Below, piece by piece: positions 1-8,674 of a stretch of DNA of 64,000 nt. A program made the position numbers and the translations under genes. The stretch covers positions 124,001 to 188,000 of the forward strand of contig NZ_JACHGN010000020.1 of NCBI RefSeq assembly GCF_014202315.1, written 5' to 3'. Under the pieces are notes generated by a model. The model worked only from the letters and a program-made list of their open reading frames with translations. It ran no database searches and was not told the origin of the DNA. Position 1 is the stretch's first letter. The number at the start of each line of letters is the position of its first letter. The DNA is from Thermocatellispora tengchongensis (GTDB taxonomy: Bacteria; Actinomycetota; Actinomycetes; Streptosporangiales; Streptosporangiaceae).

Positions 1-25
1 GGTGCGGATCTCTAGCATCGAGCCC

Positions 26-562
26 ATGACCACTGTGTCCCAGCTTCGCAAGGCGGCGCTCGGCCTTCCCGAGGTCGAGGAAGGCGCCCACTTCGGCATG
101 GTCGCGTTCTCGGTGCGCGGCAAGGGGTTCGCCTCGGTGACGAAGGACGGCCAGGTGCAACTCCACCTGGGGGAGGCCGAGGTCGAGGCCGCGGTGTCCG
201 CGCATCCGAGCGGCGAGCGGCTGTTCCGCAACGGCGCGCTCATCGGCTTCCGGGTGCCGGTGGCCGACATCGACGGCAAAGACCTCAACGCCCTGGTCCG
301 GGTGGCGTGGTTCCACCGTGCTCCCAAGCGGCTGGCGGCGGCGCTCGCCGAGGCCGACGCGGGAACCAAGCCTGCCGATTGCGACCTGCCGGCCGCCATC
401 GGCAGGCCGGCCACGCATGCCCTGCTCGGCGCCGGCCTGACCACTCTCGCCCAGGTCGCCACCCGCACCCGGGACGAACTGCTCGCCCTGCACGGGGTCG
501 GCCCGAAGGCCGTGCGGATCCTGTCCGAGTCACTGGCCCAGAAGGGCATGTCGCTGCGCTGA
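26..562 (+). CDS. MmcQ/YjbR-like protein with C-terminal helix-hairpin-helix domain
   Basis: The first ~110 residues look like the MmcQ/YjbR (CyaY-like) fold, including the phrases GLPEVEEGAHFGM near the start and LVRVAWFHRAPKRL at the end of the domain. The last ~55 residues (GRPATHALLGAGL..LLALHGVGPKAV) form a helix-hairpin-helix of the RNA-polymerase-alpha-C-terminal type, usually a DNA-binding or protein-contact element. The ATG at 26 (MTTVSQLRKAALG) is preferred because it matches the usual family N-terminus. An in-frame GTG at position 2 would add eight residues, and the window edge prevents a check further upstream. It is probably a single-gene unit. The biochemical role of the family is not settled, so no function beyond possible nucleic-acid binding is claimed. 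Confidence 0.75.
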   Translation: MTTVSQLRKAALGLPEVEEGAHFGMVAFSVRGKGFASVTKDGQVQLHLGEAEVEAAVSAHPSGERLFRNGALIGFRVPVADIDGKDLNALVRVAWFHRAPKRLAAALAEADAGTKPADCDLPAAIGRPATHALLGAGLTTLAQVATRTRDELLALHGVGPKAVRILSESLAQKGMSLR

Positions 563-626
563 CGGCGCGAAGGCGACGATGACAGGCGGCGACCCGCCTG
601 AACGCTCTCTCATCGGAGTGAGGGGT

Positions 627-1292
627 ATGACGATCTCCCCCGGGCCGCGGTCTTCCGCGGAGATCCGTGCCTACCTCAGGGCCCGGCTCAACGATGCGCT
701 TCGCCGGTCCGGCATGTACGGCGGTGAGCTCGCCCTGCGCCTGATGATCGATCACCTGGCCTACGCGGAGCACCAGGAGGAGTGGTGGGCGGAGGCGTTG
801 CGGGCGCTGAAATCCCGGGGCGCCTTCGATTCCGCCGGCGTGACCGGGGCGTTCGGCACGGTGCTGCCCGGTTCCTGCGAAAACGACGTCGCCTCGATCT
901 ACGCGGAACTCGCCCACGATCAGGGTTGGCTGCGATCCGACAGAACGCTGACCGCCGGGGAGTACGCGTCCCTGCGCAGGGCCCTCAGCGCCTGGACCGC
1001 GCACGACCGCACACTCACCGAGGTACGACAGACGTTCGGCCCGCCCTCCGTGATCTTCGGCGGCGACAACCCCTTCTACGGCAAGACGCTGGCCTACCTG
1101 ACCGAATCGGCCACGGAACCGATCATCTTCTTTCATCTGTGGAACGGGTCCTCGCGGAAAGCCGGATCGACCTGGTCCCCGATCCACGACGAACCCGTCC
1201 TGTTGGCCGTCCGCTTCGGAAGGGGCGCGTTCGAGGACACCTTCACCTTCACACCGGCCGGCGATCGGCGGCGGTCTGTTACCGGGGAGTGA
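627..1292 (+). CDS. Hypothetical protein
   Basis: A 221-residue soluble protein that I do not recognise. It is coding by composition: GC-rich third positions and no long hydrophobic runs. The N-terminal half contains a helical stretch (AEIRAYLRARLNDALRRSGM, then LALRLMIDHLAYAEHQEEWWAEAL). The C-terminal half has a compact aromatic-rich segment around TFGPPSVIFGGDNPFYGK. The ATG at 627 is chosen because a strong ribosome-binding site (GGAGTGAGGGG) lies directly in front; an upstream ATG at 579 in the same frame lacks one. The conserved-looking GGDNPFYGKTLAY segment could be a good seed for a profile search. It seems to be monocistronic, followed by a ~540-bp stretch without a convincing gene. 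Confidence 0.6.
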   Translation: MTISPGPRSSAEIRAYLRARLNDALRRSGMYGGELALRLMIDHLAYAEHQEEWWAEALRALKSRGAFDSAGVTGAFGTVLPGSCENDVASIYAELAHDQGWLRSDRTLTAGEYASLRRALSAWTAHDRTLTEVRQTFGPPSVIFGGDNPFYGKTLAYLTESATEPIIFFHLWNGSSRKAGSTWSPIHDEPVLLAVRFGRGAFEDTFTFTPAGDRRRSVTGE

Positions 1293-1835
1293 TCGGGCAA
1301 CGGGGCATCTTCCACAAGGCGGGATGGCGGAAACGTGGTCGTTTCACCCCGTCTGCTCACGAACGGGGGCATTCGCCGCTGCCGCGCCGGGCGCGGTCTC
1401 GGGCGCCGGGCCGGTGGCGCTACTCGGCCGGGTTGTTCCGGCGTGGCGGGAGGCGGGGGAGATGGGCATCGGGATCGAGGGGGCCGGGGTGATCCCCAGT
1501 GCCTCCTGGCTGATCGCCTTTCTCCCGGCTGCGCGGTCGAGCGTTCGAGATGGTGGCGGAATTCGTTCTCCGGCCGGCGACTTGGTCGTGTCCTCGCGGC
1601 TCCGCCTGGCCGGGGTGGGGTGACGGCCGGCGGCGGGGAGGTTCATTACGGGGGCGTTACCGGGGGGGCGGGGCGCGTTACTTCCTTCGATCCCGGGCGG
1701 GGGATGTCTTGACTCCGCCGATGGCGGGTGGCAGTCTCCGGAATGTATCCAATTTACCTCTGTAGGCATCCAACCCATGGCGTCCCGCCCATCCGGCGGG
1801 AGTGAGACGGGTTCGCCGGCAGGAGGTGGCCTGGC
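1293..1835. other. Intergenic region, no convincing gene
   Basis: Short overlapping reading frames exist here on both strands, but they have no ribosome-binding sites, no recognisable domains and a proline/arginine/glycine-rich composition typical of GC-rich non-coding DNA. G-rich runs occur around 1445-1490 and 1640-1675. The only structure I can interpret is the putative operator at 1744-1774 just before the cupin gene. Confidence 0.5.
1744..1774. promoter_or_regulatory. Putative GntR operator upstream of the cupin gene
   Basis: TGTATCCAAT (1744-1753) is followed 12 bp later by GCATCCAAC (1766-1774). The same 10-mer occurs at 9724-9733, and its reverse complement minus one base (ATTGGATAC) at 9672-9680, in front of the GntR gene and gamma-glutamyltransferase. 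This suggests one regulator acts on both loci. The site is AT-rich compared with its surroundings and lies ~80-90 bp before the cupin start. Confidence 0.45.
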
Positions 1836-2306
1836 GTGAGTGAGGGCAACATGCGTGAAGGCAGTGGGCACCGTGAAGGCAGTGGGGACAAGGTGTACTC
1901 CGGGGCGCCCGGTGACACGTTGCTGTTCGAGAACGACCGGGTGCGGGTCTGGTCGATGACCCTGGAGCCCGGTCAGGCGGTCGACTATCACCAGCACCAC
2001 CACGACCACGTGGTGCTGTGGCCGGACGCGGGGCAGGCGCAGGCCAACGAGCTGGGCAGTGAGGAGTGGGGCCTGGTGCAGAACGCCGAGCCCGGGTTCG
2101 TGCTGTACCGGACCGTGGGCCACACCGCGCCGCTCACGCCGCACCGGATCAGGAACGTGGGGAGCAACACGGTCACGCACTACATCATCGAGCTGCTGGA
2201 GACGTCGCCCAGCGCCGAGGCGCACCCGTGGGTGTCCAACGGGCGCGGCGTGTTCGGCGCGCTGGAGGACGTCAAGGCCGAGGTGAAGGAGGGGGCCGCG
2301 GGGTGA
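1836..2306 (+). CDS. Cupin-domain protein
   Basis: A 156-residue single-domain cupin. The metal-binding cupin motif 1 is recognisable as DYHQHHHDHVVLW, where several histidines can act as ligands, followed by the second strand set around VGHTAPLTPHRIRNVG. The family includes dioxygenases, isomerases and sugar- or amino-acid-binding proteins, so the substrate cannot be read from the sequence. The start is a GTG at 1836 with an AGGAGGT ribosome-binding site at 1821-1827. The N-terminus carries a small internal repeat (REGSGH/REGSGD). A TGTATCCAAT element upstream, shared with the GntR/gamma-glutamyltransferase locus near 9.7 kb, hints at co-regulation. It precedes an amino-acid permease but is separated from it by ~430 bp. 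Confidence 0.75.
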   Translation: MSEGNMREGSGHREGSGDKVYSGAPGDTLLFENDRVRVWSMTLEPGQAVDYHQHHHDHVVLWPDAGQAQANELGSEEWGLVQNAEPGFVLYRTVGHTAPLTPHRIRNVGSNTVTHYIIELLETSPSAEAHPWVSNGRGVFGALEDVKAEVKEGAAG

Positions 2307-2740
2307 CGCGAGGCTAGCCATCCTCCAGGGGCGCCGGGGTGGCGGCGCGCGGAGGGGTGGAACGGGCGGCGGCGTGAATGTGACGGGGCCGTGGTCCGAG
2401 GAGTGGTCGCCATAGGTGGGCGCCGTCCGCCGGTACGGGCGGGGCGCGCCTGAGGCTGGGGCGCGGACGGCCGTGAGGGCCGGGGTGCGCGCCGGCCGCG
2501 GCGGTCGGCCGACCGCCGAGTTCTCCTGTGCCGGTCGCCGAACAGGCCGGCCGATTCGTTCGATTCACCGTTGTTCATCCTGTGCTGCCGCTGCCCGGCC
2601 GTGTGTCCGTCCGGCGGGCCGGTGGCGCAGGACTGTCTCGTCCCGTTCGTCGTGATCGCTCACATCGCCCGGCGGCGCCCCGTCGTGGCCGCCGGTTTCC
2701 GCTCCGCGTCCGCTCTCGTGGCGTCCACCTGGAGGAAAGC
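2307..2740. other. Intergenic region before the APC permease
   Basis: 434 bp without a supported gene. The permease frame stays open far upstream (to 2528), but that extension is arginine/proline-rich and does not resemble a transporter N-terminus, so it is treated as leader. No riboswitch or clear hairpin terminator was recognised. Confidence 0.4.
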
Positions 2741-4168
2741 ATGACCCTACAAGATCAAAGCGTTGCCGGGCAGGCGCGCGCAGGCCAGTTGCGGAAAGGG
2801 ACGATCGGGGTGTTCGGGATGGTCTTCATGGTCATCGCGGCCACCGCGCCGCTGACCGCGATGGCCTCCAACATGTCCCTGAGCCTCGGCTTCGGCGTCG
2901 GCGCGGGCAGCGTCGGGCTGCTGCTGCTCACCGGGGCGCTGCTCGCGGTGTTCGCCGTCGGGTACGTCGTGCTGACCAGGTACGTCACCAACGCCGGCGC
3001 CTACTACGCCTTCATCGGCTTCGGCCTCGGCCGGGAGACCGGGGCGGCGGCCGCGTTCGTCGCCACGCTGGCCTACAACCTCGCGGCCGGCGGGATGATC
3101 GCGGCGACCGGCTACTTCGCCGACATCGCCGTCACCTCCTACCTGGGCGTGGACCTGCCCTGGTACGCGTACGGGGCGGTGGCGCTGGTGATCACCTTCT
3201 TCCTGGGGCTGCGCGGGGTGGAGATGGCCCAGCGGGTGACCAGCGTCATCTCGGTCGCCCAGTTCGGCATCATCCTGCTGCTCGGCCTGGCGATCCTCGT
3301 GGGCAGGCCCGGCGGATGGTCGCTGTCGGTGCTCTCGCCGGGCGAGATGTTCTCCGGCAACGTGGCGATGACCCTGGTGTTCTGCCTGCTGTGCTTCGGC
3401 GGGTTCGAGGCGACGGCGATCTACGGCGAGGAGGCGCACGCGCCGCGCCGGGCGATCAGGGTCGCGACGTACCTGGGGCTGGCCCTGCTGGTGGTGGTCT
3501 TCGCCTTCTCCACCTGGTCGCTGGCCGCCGCGTACGGGGATGTGAAGTCCGCGGCCGGCGAGGACCCCGGGTCGTTGGTCTTCCGCGCCGCGAACCTCTA
3601 CCTCGGCGAGTGGTCCGGCCCGCTGTTCAGCGCGCTGGTCGCCTTCAGCTTCCTGGCCGCGGCGGTGGCCTTCCACAACATGTCCACCCGGTACATGTTC
3701 GCCCTGGGCCGCGCCCGCCTGCTGCCCGTCTTCCTGGCGCGGGTGCACGACCGGCACGGCACCCCCTACCTGAGCACGTACGTGCAGGTGGCGATCACCC
3801 TGGTGATGCTGGTCCCCTTCGCGGCGAGCGGCGCGGACCCGATCGTGAACCTCTTCCCCGCGGTCTCCGGGATCACCTCGCTGTCGCTGCTGACGCTGAT
3901 GCTCGGCTGCTGCGTCAGCGTCGCGGTGGCCGCGCTGCGCGGCAAGGTCACCGAGCGGTGGTGGGAGACGGTGCTGGCGCCGGCGGTCGCCGGGAGCGGG
4001 GTGCTGGCCATCACGGTCATCGTGGTGGCGAACTACCAGGCCGTCACCGGCAGCGACTCGCCCTTGGTGGCGCTCATGCCGGCCCTCCCCGTCCTCGCGG
4101 CGCTGTACGGGGTGCTGGTGTCCCGGCGCAGGGGTCAGGCGCTGCTGGACGACGTGCCGGCCGCCTAG
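2741..4168 (+). CDS. APC-family amino-acid/amine permease
   Basis: A 475-residue integral membrane protein with about twelve hydrophobic segments. It has the amino-acid/polyamine/organocation superfamily N-terminal signature (GVFGMVFMVIAATAPLTAMASNM in the first helix) and the conserved cytoplasmic segment GFEATAIYGEEAHAPRRAIRVATY between helices 6 and 7. It would import an amino acid or amine with proton or sodium coupling; specificity cannot be told from the sequence. The ATG at 2741 follows GGAGG at a good distance. It lies ~130 bp upstream of the flavin monooxygenase operon in the same direction, so it may supply that operon's substrate (inference). Confidence 0.85.
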   Translation: MTLQDQSVAGQARAGQLRKGTIGVFGMVFMVIAATAPLTAMASNMSLSLGFGVGAGSVGLLLLTGALLAVFAVGYVVLTRYVTNAGAYYAFIGFGLGRETGAAAAFVATLAYNLAAGGMIAATGYFADIAVTSYLGVDLPWYAYGAVALVITFFLGLRGVEMAQRVTSVISVAQFGIILLLGLAILVGRPGGWSLSVLSPGEMFSGNVAMTLVFCLLCFGGFEATAIYGEEAHAPRRAIRVATYLGLALLVVVFAFSTWSLAAAYGDVKSAAGEDPGSLVFRAANLYLGEWSGPLFSALVAFSFLAAAVAFHNMSTRYMFALGRARLLPVFLARVHDRHGTPYLSTYVQVAITLVMLVPFAASGADPIVNLFPAVSGITSLSLLTLMLGCCVSVAVAALRGKVTERWWETVLAPAVAGSGVLAITVIVVANYQAVTGSDSPLVALMPALPVLAALYGVLVSRRRGQALLDDVPAA

Positions 4169-4297
4169 CCGCGGAGCGCAGGCCCGCCCCTGGCGGGCCA
4201 GCGCCCCACTAAATCCGGATAAAACCCTTCAAAACTGCATAAGTCTCTGTATATCGTCAAAACCGAATGCGGATTCGCGTTCGCGAGAGGACAGCCC

Positions 4298-5515
4298 ATG
4301 GAAAGCACCGACACCCGTACGCTGCCCGCCACCCCACAGGAAGTCGTCGAGCGCGCCAGGATGCTGCGGCCGGTCCTGGCCGAGGACGGCCCCGAGATCG
4401 ACGCGACCGGCTGCGACCCGGCCCGGAACATGAGGCTGCTCGGCGAAGCCGGGCTGCACGCGATCAACGTGCCCGTCGAGTACGGCGGCCTGTGGGACGG
4501 TCCCCCCTACGGAGGCTGGCGTCACTTCGTCGAGGCGCTGATCGAGGTGTCCGCCGCCGACGGCTCTACCGGCCAGTGCTGGTCCACCACCGGCCTGGTG
4601 GCCCGCGAGATCTTCCACAACGACGAGCTGGACAAGGAGACCAAGGCCCGGCTCGCCCACGAACTGCTGTACGAGGGCCGCCGCCTGGTCGCCTCGAACG
4701 CCGAGACCGGCGCAAGCGGGCGGGTGGTGGGCCGCAGGGTGCCCGGTGGCGTGGTGGTCAGCGGTGTCAAGACCTTCAACAGCAACAGCGGCGGCGGTGG
4801 CCGCGACCTGAGCTGCGTCAGCTTCGCGCTGCTCGGTGAGGACGGGGACACCGCCGCCGCGCCGCGGCACCACGCGCTGATCCGGCTGGACGATCCCGCC
4901 CTGGAACTGGGGCACGACTGGGACAACATGGGACAGCGCGGCACCTACAGCCAGACCATCACCTACCGGGACGTGTTCGTACCGGACGGGTGGCACTTCC
5001 CCTCGCACGGGCTGACGCCGTACTTCGTCGGCTCGGCCCTGCAACTCCACGGGGCGCTGCTCCAGGGGATCGGCGAGGGCGCCCTGGCCGCCGCCATCGC
5101 GTACCTGCGCGAGCTGAACCGGCCGAGCATGCCCTCCTTCCCCTCCGCCGCCGAGGACCCGTTGATGCACCGGCAGATCGGCGAGATGTCCAGCGAGCTG
5201 GCCGCGTCACGGGCGCTGCTGCTGGCCACCGCCGCCGAGCTGGACCATCCGGAGCTGATCGACCCCGCCGAGGAGGTCATGGTGCGCGGGTTCCGGGCCA
5301 AGGTGGCCGGCACCCGGGCCGGGCTGGACGTGACCGCCAGGATCTTCGACCTCACCGGGGCGCGCAGCACGGCGAACAAGTACCGCTTCGACCGCTTCTG
5401 GCGCAACGCCCGCACCTTCGGCAGCCACGACTCGCTGGACGCCAAGAACGCCTTCATCGGCGCGGCGGAGCTGACCGGCACCGTGCCCCCGCTGTCGGCG
5501 TACATGCGGGCCTGA
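4298..5515 (+). CDS. Acyl-CoA-dehydrogenase-like flavin-dependent monooxygenase
   Basis: A 405-residue protein of the acyl-CoA dehydrogenase fold: helical N-domain (1-120), central beta domain (120-230, including the flavin-contact stretch GVKTFNSNSGGGG) and C-terminal four-helix bundle (ending FWRNARTFGSHDSLDAKNAFIG). It lacks the catalytic Glu context and CoA signature of true acyl-CoA dehydrogenases and resembles the two-component group C/D monooxygenases (DszC, HsaA, isobutylamine N-hydroxylase types) that use free reduced FMN/FAD. A flavin reductase of the HpaC type is encoded at 7156-7641 in the same operon, which supports a two-component monooxygenase. Substrate unknown; the nearby amino-acid dehydrogenase and permease suggest an amine or amino-acid derivative. 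The ATG at 4298 starts the first gene of the operon. Confidence 0.78.
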   Translation: MESTDTRTLPATPQEVVERARMLRPVLAEDGPEIDATGCDPARNMRLLGEAGLHAINVPVEYGGLWDGPPYGGWRHFVEALIEVSAADGSTGQCWSTTGLVAREIFHNDELDKETKARLAHELLYEGRRLVASNAETGASGRVVGRRVPGGVVVSGVKTFNSNSGGGGRDLSCVSFALLGEDGDTAAAPRHHALIRLDDPALELGHDWDNMGQRGTYSQTITYRDVFVPDGWHFPSHGLTPYFVGSALQLHGALLQGIGEGALAAAIAYLRELNRPSMPSFPSAAEDPLMHRQIGEMSSELAASRALLLATAAELDHPELIDPAEEVMVRGFRAKVAGTRAGLDVTARIFDLTGARSTANKYRFDRFWRNARTFGSHDSLDAKNAFIGAAELTGTVPPLSAYMRA

Positions 5516-5540
5516 ACCGGTGCCGGGAAGGGAGGAATCG

Positions 5541-6503
5541 ATGCACCCCAGCGAGCTGCTGGCGCCGATGGACTACGCCGCGCTGGCGCCCCGGGCGCTC
5601 ACCGAGCCGCCGCCCGTCTCGGTGCTGCCGGGTGCGCGCAGCCACCTCAACGTGCCGTACGCGACCGTGATCGGTTGGCGGCCGCTCCAGCTCGACCTGC
5701 ACCTGCCGGACGCGGGCGAAGGCCCGTTCCCGGTGGTGGTGTACGCGCACGGCGGCTCCTTCCTGGGCGGCATCAAGGCGCTGGGCTGCTGGTACGACCT
5801 GCCGGCCCGGGGCATAGCGGTCGCCTCGGTGGCGTACCGGCTGGCCGGGGAGGTGCGCTTCCCGGACCCGGTCGAGGACCTGCGGGCCGCGATCCGCTGG
5901 CTGCGCGCGCACGCGGGCCGGTACGGGCTGGACCCGGGGCGGGTCGCCGGGTGGGGCGGTTCGGCGGGCGCGTACCTGATGATGATGGCCGCGCTGACCT
6001 GGGACGAGCCGCTGGGCCGGGTGGTCGGCGAGCACACCGGCGAGTCCGCCGCGCTGTCGGCCGTGGTGGACCACTACGGGGTCGCCGACCTGGCCCGGAT
6101 CAGAGAGGACGCGTCCGGCGGCCCGGAGGAGGAGATCCTGGCGGCCGAGCGCATCCTGCGGCACTTCCTGGGCTTCGACCCGAGGGCCGAACCGGACCTG
6201 TGGGCCGGCGCCGACCCGGTGCGCCGTGCGGAGCGGCTGGTGGCCCGGCACGGCGGCGGGCCGCCGTTCCTGATCATGCACGGCGACGCGGACCGCCGGG
6301 TGGGCCTGGCGCAGAGCCGCCGCCTGCACGCCGGGCTGACCGCCGCGGGCATCGACGCGGAGCTGGTCGTGCTGCCCGGGGCCGACCACGCCGGGCCGGA
6401 GTTCGCCGCGCCGGAGTCGGTGGACCGGGTGGTGGACTTCCTGTGGCGGACCTGGAGGGCCGCGCCCGCCGGGACGCCGGCCGTGCCGGGGGCGGCGCGA
6501 TGA
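5541..6503 (+). CDS. Alpha/beta hydrolase (esterase/lipase, HSL-like)
   Basis: A 320-residue alpha/beta hydrolase. The oxyanion-hole motif YAHGGSFLGG, the nucleophile elbow GWGGSAGAY, an acidic residue in MHGDADRRV and the final His in GADHAGPEF give a complete catalytic triad arrangement. The family hydrolyses small carboxylic esters. The ATG at 5541 has GGGAGGAATCG in front; an in-frame upstream ATG at 5520 is less well placed. The gene lies 25 bp after the monooxygenase, and its stop overlaps the TetR start (ATGA), so it is co-transcribed. An esterase next to a monooxygenase of this type often opens an ester or lactone, but here that is only inference. Confidence 0.82.
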   Translation: MHPSELLAPMDYAALAPRALTEPPPVSVLPGARSHLNVPYATVIGWRPLQLDLHLPDAGEGPFPVVVYAHGGSFLGGIKALGCWYDLPARGIAVASVAYRLAGEVRFPDPVEDLRAAIRWLRAHAGRYGLDPGRVAGWGGSAGAYLMMMAALTWDEPLGRVVGEHTGESAALSAVVDHYGVADLARIREDASGGPEEEILAAERILRHFLGFDPRAEPDLWAGADPVRRAERLVARHGGGPPFLIMHGDADRRVGLAQSRRLHAGLTAAGIDAELVVLPGADHAGPEFAAPESVDRVVDFLWRTWRAAPAGTPAVPGAAR

Positions 6504-7159
6504 GCGGCGGGCCCGCGGCGCCGCAGCAGGAGCGCAGCCGGCGCTCCGCGCAGCAGATCCTCGCCGCCGCGGTGGACGTGCTGACGGCCGACGGCATCGC
6601 CGACTTCACCATGTCCAGCGTCTCCGAGCTCGCCGGGCTGTCCGTGGGCGGCGTCTACGGGCGCTTCCCGAACAAGCAGAGCCTGCTCCGCGAGGTCAAG
6701 AACGAGGTGCTGACCGAGCTGGAGGAGGCCATCGCCGAACGCCTCGCCGCCGTCGGCGAGAGCGGCGGCGGCCCGGCCGAGGTGCTGGAGGCGTTCGTCA
6801 CCGGCCTGTCGGAGCACCTGTACGCCCGCACCCGGCTGTTCGCCTTCGTCTTCCTGCAGAGCGCCGACGACGCGGTGATGCGGCGCCGCGGGTTCGACTT
6901 CCACCAGCGGATGAAGGACGCGCTGCGCGACGCGCTCGCCCCGTACCCGATCGAGCCGGCCGGGCCGGGGGAGGCGGACCGGATCGACGTCGTCTACGAG
7001 GTCGTGGTGCAGAGCATCACCATCCGCGCCGTCTCGGCCGGCACCATCGCCGACGGCGAGCGCACCTACCGCTCGGTCCCCGGCTGGCGCCAGTACGCCG
7101 CGGAGCTGACCGAGATCGCCCTGCTCTACCTGACCAGCCCGCCCCGGAGGTCATCATGA
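6500..7159 (+). CDS. TetR-family transcriptional regulator
   Basis: A 219-residue regulator. The N-terminal ~50 residues form the TetR helix-turn-helix (QILAAAVDVL..FTMSSVSELAGLSVGGVYGRFPNKQSLL); the rest is an alpha-helical ligand-binding domain of typical length. Start and stop both overlap neighbours by four bases (ATGA with the hydrolase and with the flavin reductase), so it is embedded in the operon it probably controls. The operator is expected in the 4169-4297 gap, where a short AT-rich stretch and the inverted repeat CGAAT-N4-ATTCG (4263-4276) occur; this assignment is tentative. Confidence 0.88.
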   Translation: MSGGPAAPQQERSRRSAQQILAAAVDVLTADGIADFTMSSVSELAGLSVGGVYGRFPNKQSLLREVKNEVLTELEEAIAERLAAVGESGGGPAEVLEAFVTGLSEHLYARTRLFAFVFLQSADDAVMRRRGFDFHQRMKDALRDALAPYPIEPAGPGEADRIDVVYEVVVQSITIRAVSAGTIADGERTYRSVPGWRQYAAELTEIALLYLTSPPRRSS

Positions 7160-7641
7160 TCCTCACCGAGCCGACCGACACGACGGTGCTGCGCGCGGCC
7201 TTCGGCTGCTTCCCCAGCGGGGTCACCGCCATCTGCGCCGTGATCGACGGCGAGCCGGCCGGGATGGCGGTCAGCTCGTTCACCTCGGTGTCGCTGGAGC
7301 CGCCGCTGATCTCGGTGTGCATCCAGAACACCTCCCGCACCTGGGTGCGGCTGCGCCGCGCGGCCCGCATCGGGGTCAGCGTGCTGGCCGACCGGCACGG
7401 CGACCACTGCCGGCGGCTGTCCCGCCGCACCGGCGACCGCTTCGGCGGCATCCCGTGGGACATCGCGGACAGCGGCGCGATGTTCGTGCGGGGCGCGCCC
7501 GCCCAGTTCGACTGCTCGCTTCACCGCGAGGTGGAGGCGGGCGACCATTCCATCGCGCTGCTGCGGGTGCACGCCCTGGCGGCGTGCCCGGCCAGCGCCC
7601 CGCTGGTGTTCCACGGCAGCACGTTCCGCAGGCTCGCCTAG
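7156..7641 (+). CDS. Flavin reductase domain protein (HpaC-like)
   Basis: A 161-residue flavin reductase-like FMN-binding domain protein. Family hallmarks are the N-terminal FPSGVTAICAV segment, GMAVSSFTSVSLEPPLISVCIQ (flavin-binding beta barrel) and a late FDCSLHREVEAGDHSI segment. It would use NAD(P)H to reduce free FMN or FAD and hand it to the monooxygenase at 4298-5515; that pairing is normal for two-component systems and is supported here by operon membership. The start overlaps the TetR stop (ATGA). Length is normal for the family. Confidence 0.87.
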   Translation: MILTEPTDTTVLRAAFGCFPSGVTAICAVIDGEPAGMAVSSFTSVSLEPPLISVCIQNTSRTWVRLRRAARIGVSVLADRHGDHCRRLSRRTGDRFGGIPWDIADSGAMFVRGAPAQFDCSLHREVEAGDHSIALLRVHALAACPASAPLVFHGSTFRRLA

Positions 7642-7663
7642 GCGGGGCCGGTAAGGAGATCAG

Positions 7664-8674
7664 ATGGACGACTTCGAGTGGTCCGGAGAGCAGGTCGTGC
7701 TCTGCAAGGACGACGCCCTCGGACTGCGCGCCGTGATCGCGGTGGACAGCACGGTGCTCGGCGGCGGACTCGGCGGGGTGCGCTTCAAGCACTACCCGTC
7801 GTACGGGGCCGGCATCCGCGAGGCGCAGCGGCTGGCCGCCGCCATGACCCTGAAGAACGCCGCCGCCGGGCTGGGCTACGGCGGCGCCAAGGCGGTCATC
7901 TTCGCCACCGAGCCGGGCGACCGCCGGGCCTTCATGCGGGCGTTCGGCGAGTTCACCGCGCGGCTCGGCGGCAGCTACCTGCCCGGGGTGGACATGGGCA
8001 CCACCATGGACGACCTGCGCTGGATGGCCGAGGGCGGCGCCCCGGTCATCTCCGGCGAGGAGAACCCGTCCCCGTCCACGGCGGTGGGCGTGCACCACGC
8101 CATCCGGGCGGCGGTCGCGCACCGGTTCGGCGCGGACACCCTGGACGGGCGGACCGTGCTGGTGCAGGGCGTGGGCCATGTCGGGGCGTCGCTGGCCCGG
8201 CTGGCCGCCGCGGACGGGGCCCGCCTGCTGCTGTCGGACCTGGACGGGGAACGCGCCGCCGCGCTGGCCCGCGAGCTGGGCGGGCGGGTCGTGCCGCCGG
8301 AGGAGGTCACCGCCACCCCCTGCGACGTGTACGCGCCGTGCGCGGCGGCCCGGGTGGTGCACCCGGGCTCGATCGCCACCCTGCGGTGCGACATCATCGC
8401 GGGGGCGGCGAACGACACGCTGGCCCACCCCTCCTGTGCCGATCTGCTGCACGCCCGGGGCATCACCTACGTGCCCGACTTCGTGGCCAACGCCGGCGGA
8501 GTGATCCAGATGGACGCCGTGCACCGCGGGCTGAGCCAGGGCGAGCTGGACGACGCCCTCGCCGCCATCGGCACCCGGGTGGCCCGGCTGCTGGCCGAGT
8601 CGGACGCGGAGGGCATCACCCCGCTGGCCGCCGCCGAGCGCGCCGCCCGCGCCCGGCTGGCCGGCGCGGCGTGA
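7664..8674 (+). CDS. Glu/Leu/Phe/Val dehydrogenase
   Basis: A 336-residue NAD(P)-dependent amino-acid dehydrogenase. The substrate domain has the family signature GGGLGGVRF and LAAAMTLKNAAAGLGYGGAKAV, which holds the catalytic lysines. The coenzyme domain has GVGHVGASLARLAAADGARLLLSD. The best resemblance is to leucine/valine/phenylalanine dehydrogenases that interconvert L-amino acids with 2-oxo acids and ammonia. It is the last gene of the operon, 22 bp after the flavin reductase, with a GGAG-type ribosome-binding site. Its final codons and stop lie inside a 41-bp tandem repeat (8661 onward), so the extreme C-terminus (RLAGAA) may have been shaped by that duplication. Confidence 0.87.
   Translation: MDDFEWSGEQVVLCKDDALGLRAVIAVDSTVLGGGLGGVRFKHYPSYGAGIREAQRLAAAMTLKNAAAGLGYGGAKAVIFATEPGDRRAFMRAFGEFTARLGGSYLPGVDMGTTMDDLRWMAEGGAPVISGEENPSPSTAVGVHHAIRAAVAHRFGADTLDGRTVLVQGVGHVGASLARLAAADGARLLLSDLDGERAAALARELGGRVVPPEEVTATPCDVYAPCAAARVVHPGSIATLRCDIIAGAANDTLAHPSCADLLHARGITYVPDFVANAGGVIQMDAVHRGLSQGELDDALAAIGTRVARLLAESDAEGITPLAAAERAARARLAGAA

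Noticed and set aside
1324-1712. Overlapping short plus-strand frames (~99 and ~125 codons) before the cupin gene
   Set aside because: No ribosome-binding site, no domain, and composition of random GC-rich DNA. Treated as intergenic.
2528-2740. 71-residue N-terminal extension of the APC permease
   Set aside because: Arg/Pro-rich, no homology to transporter N-termini, and a GGAGG-preceded ATG lies at 2741.
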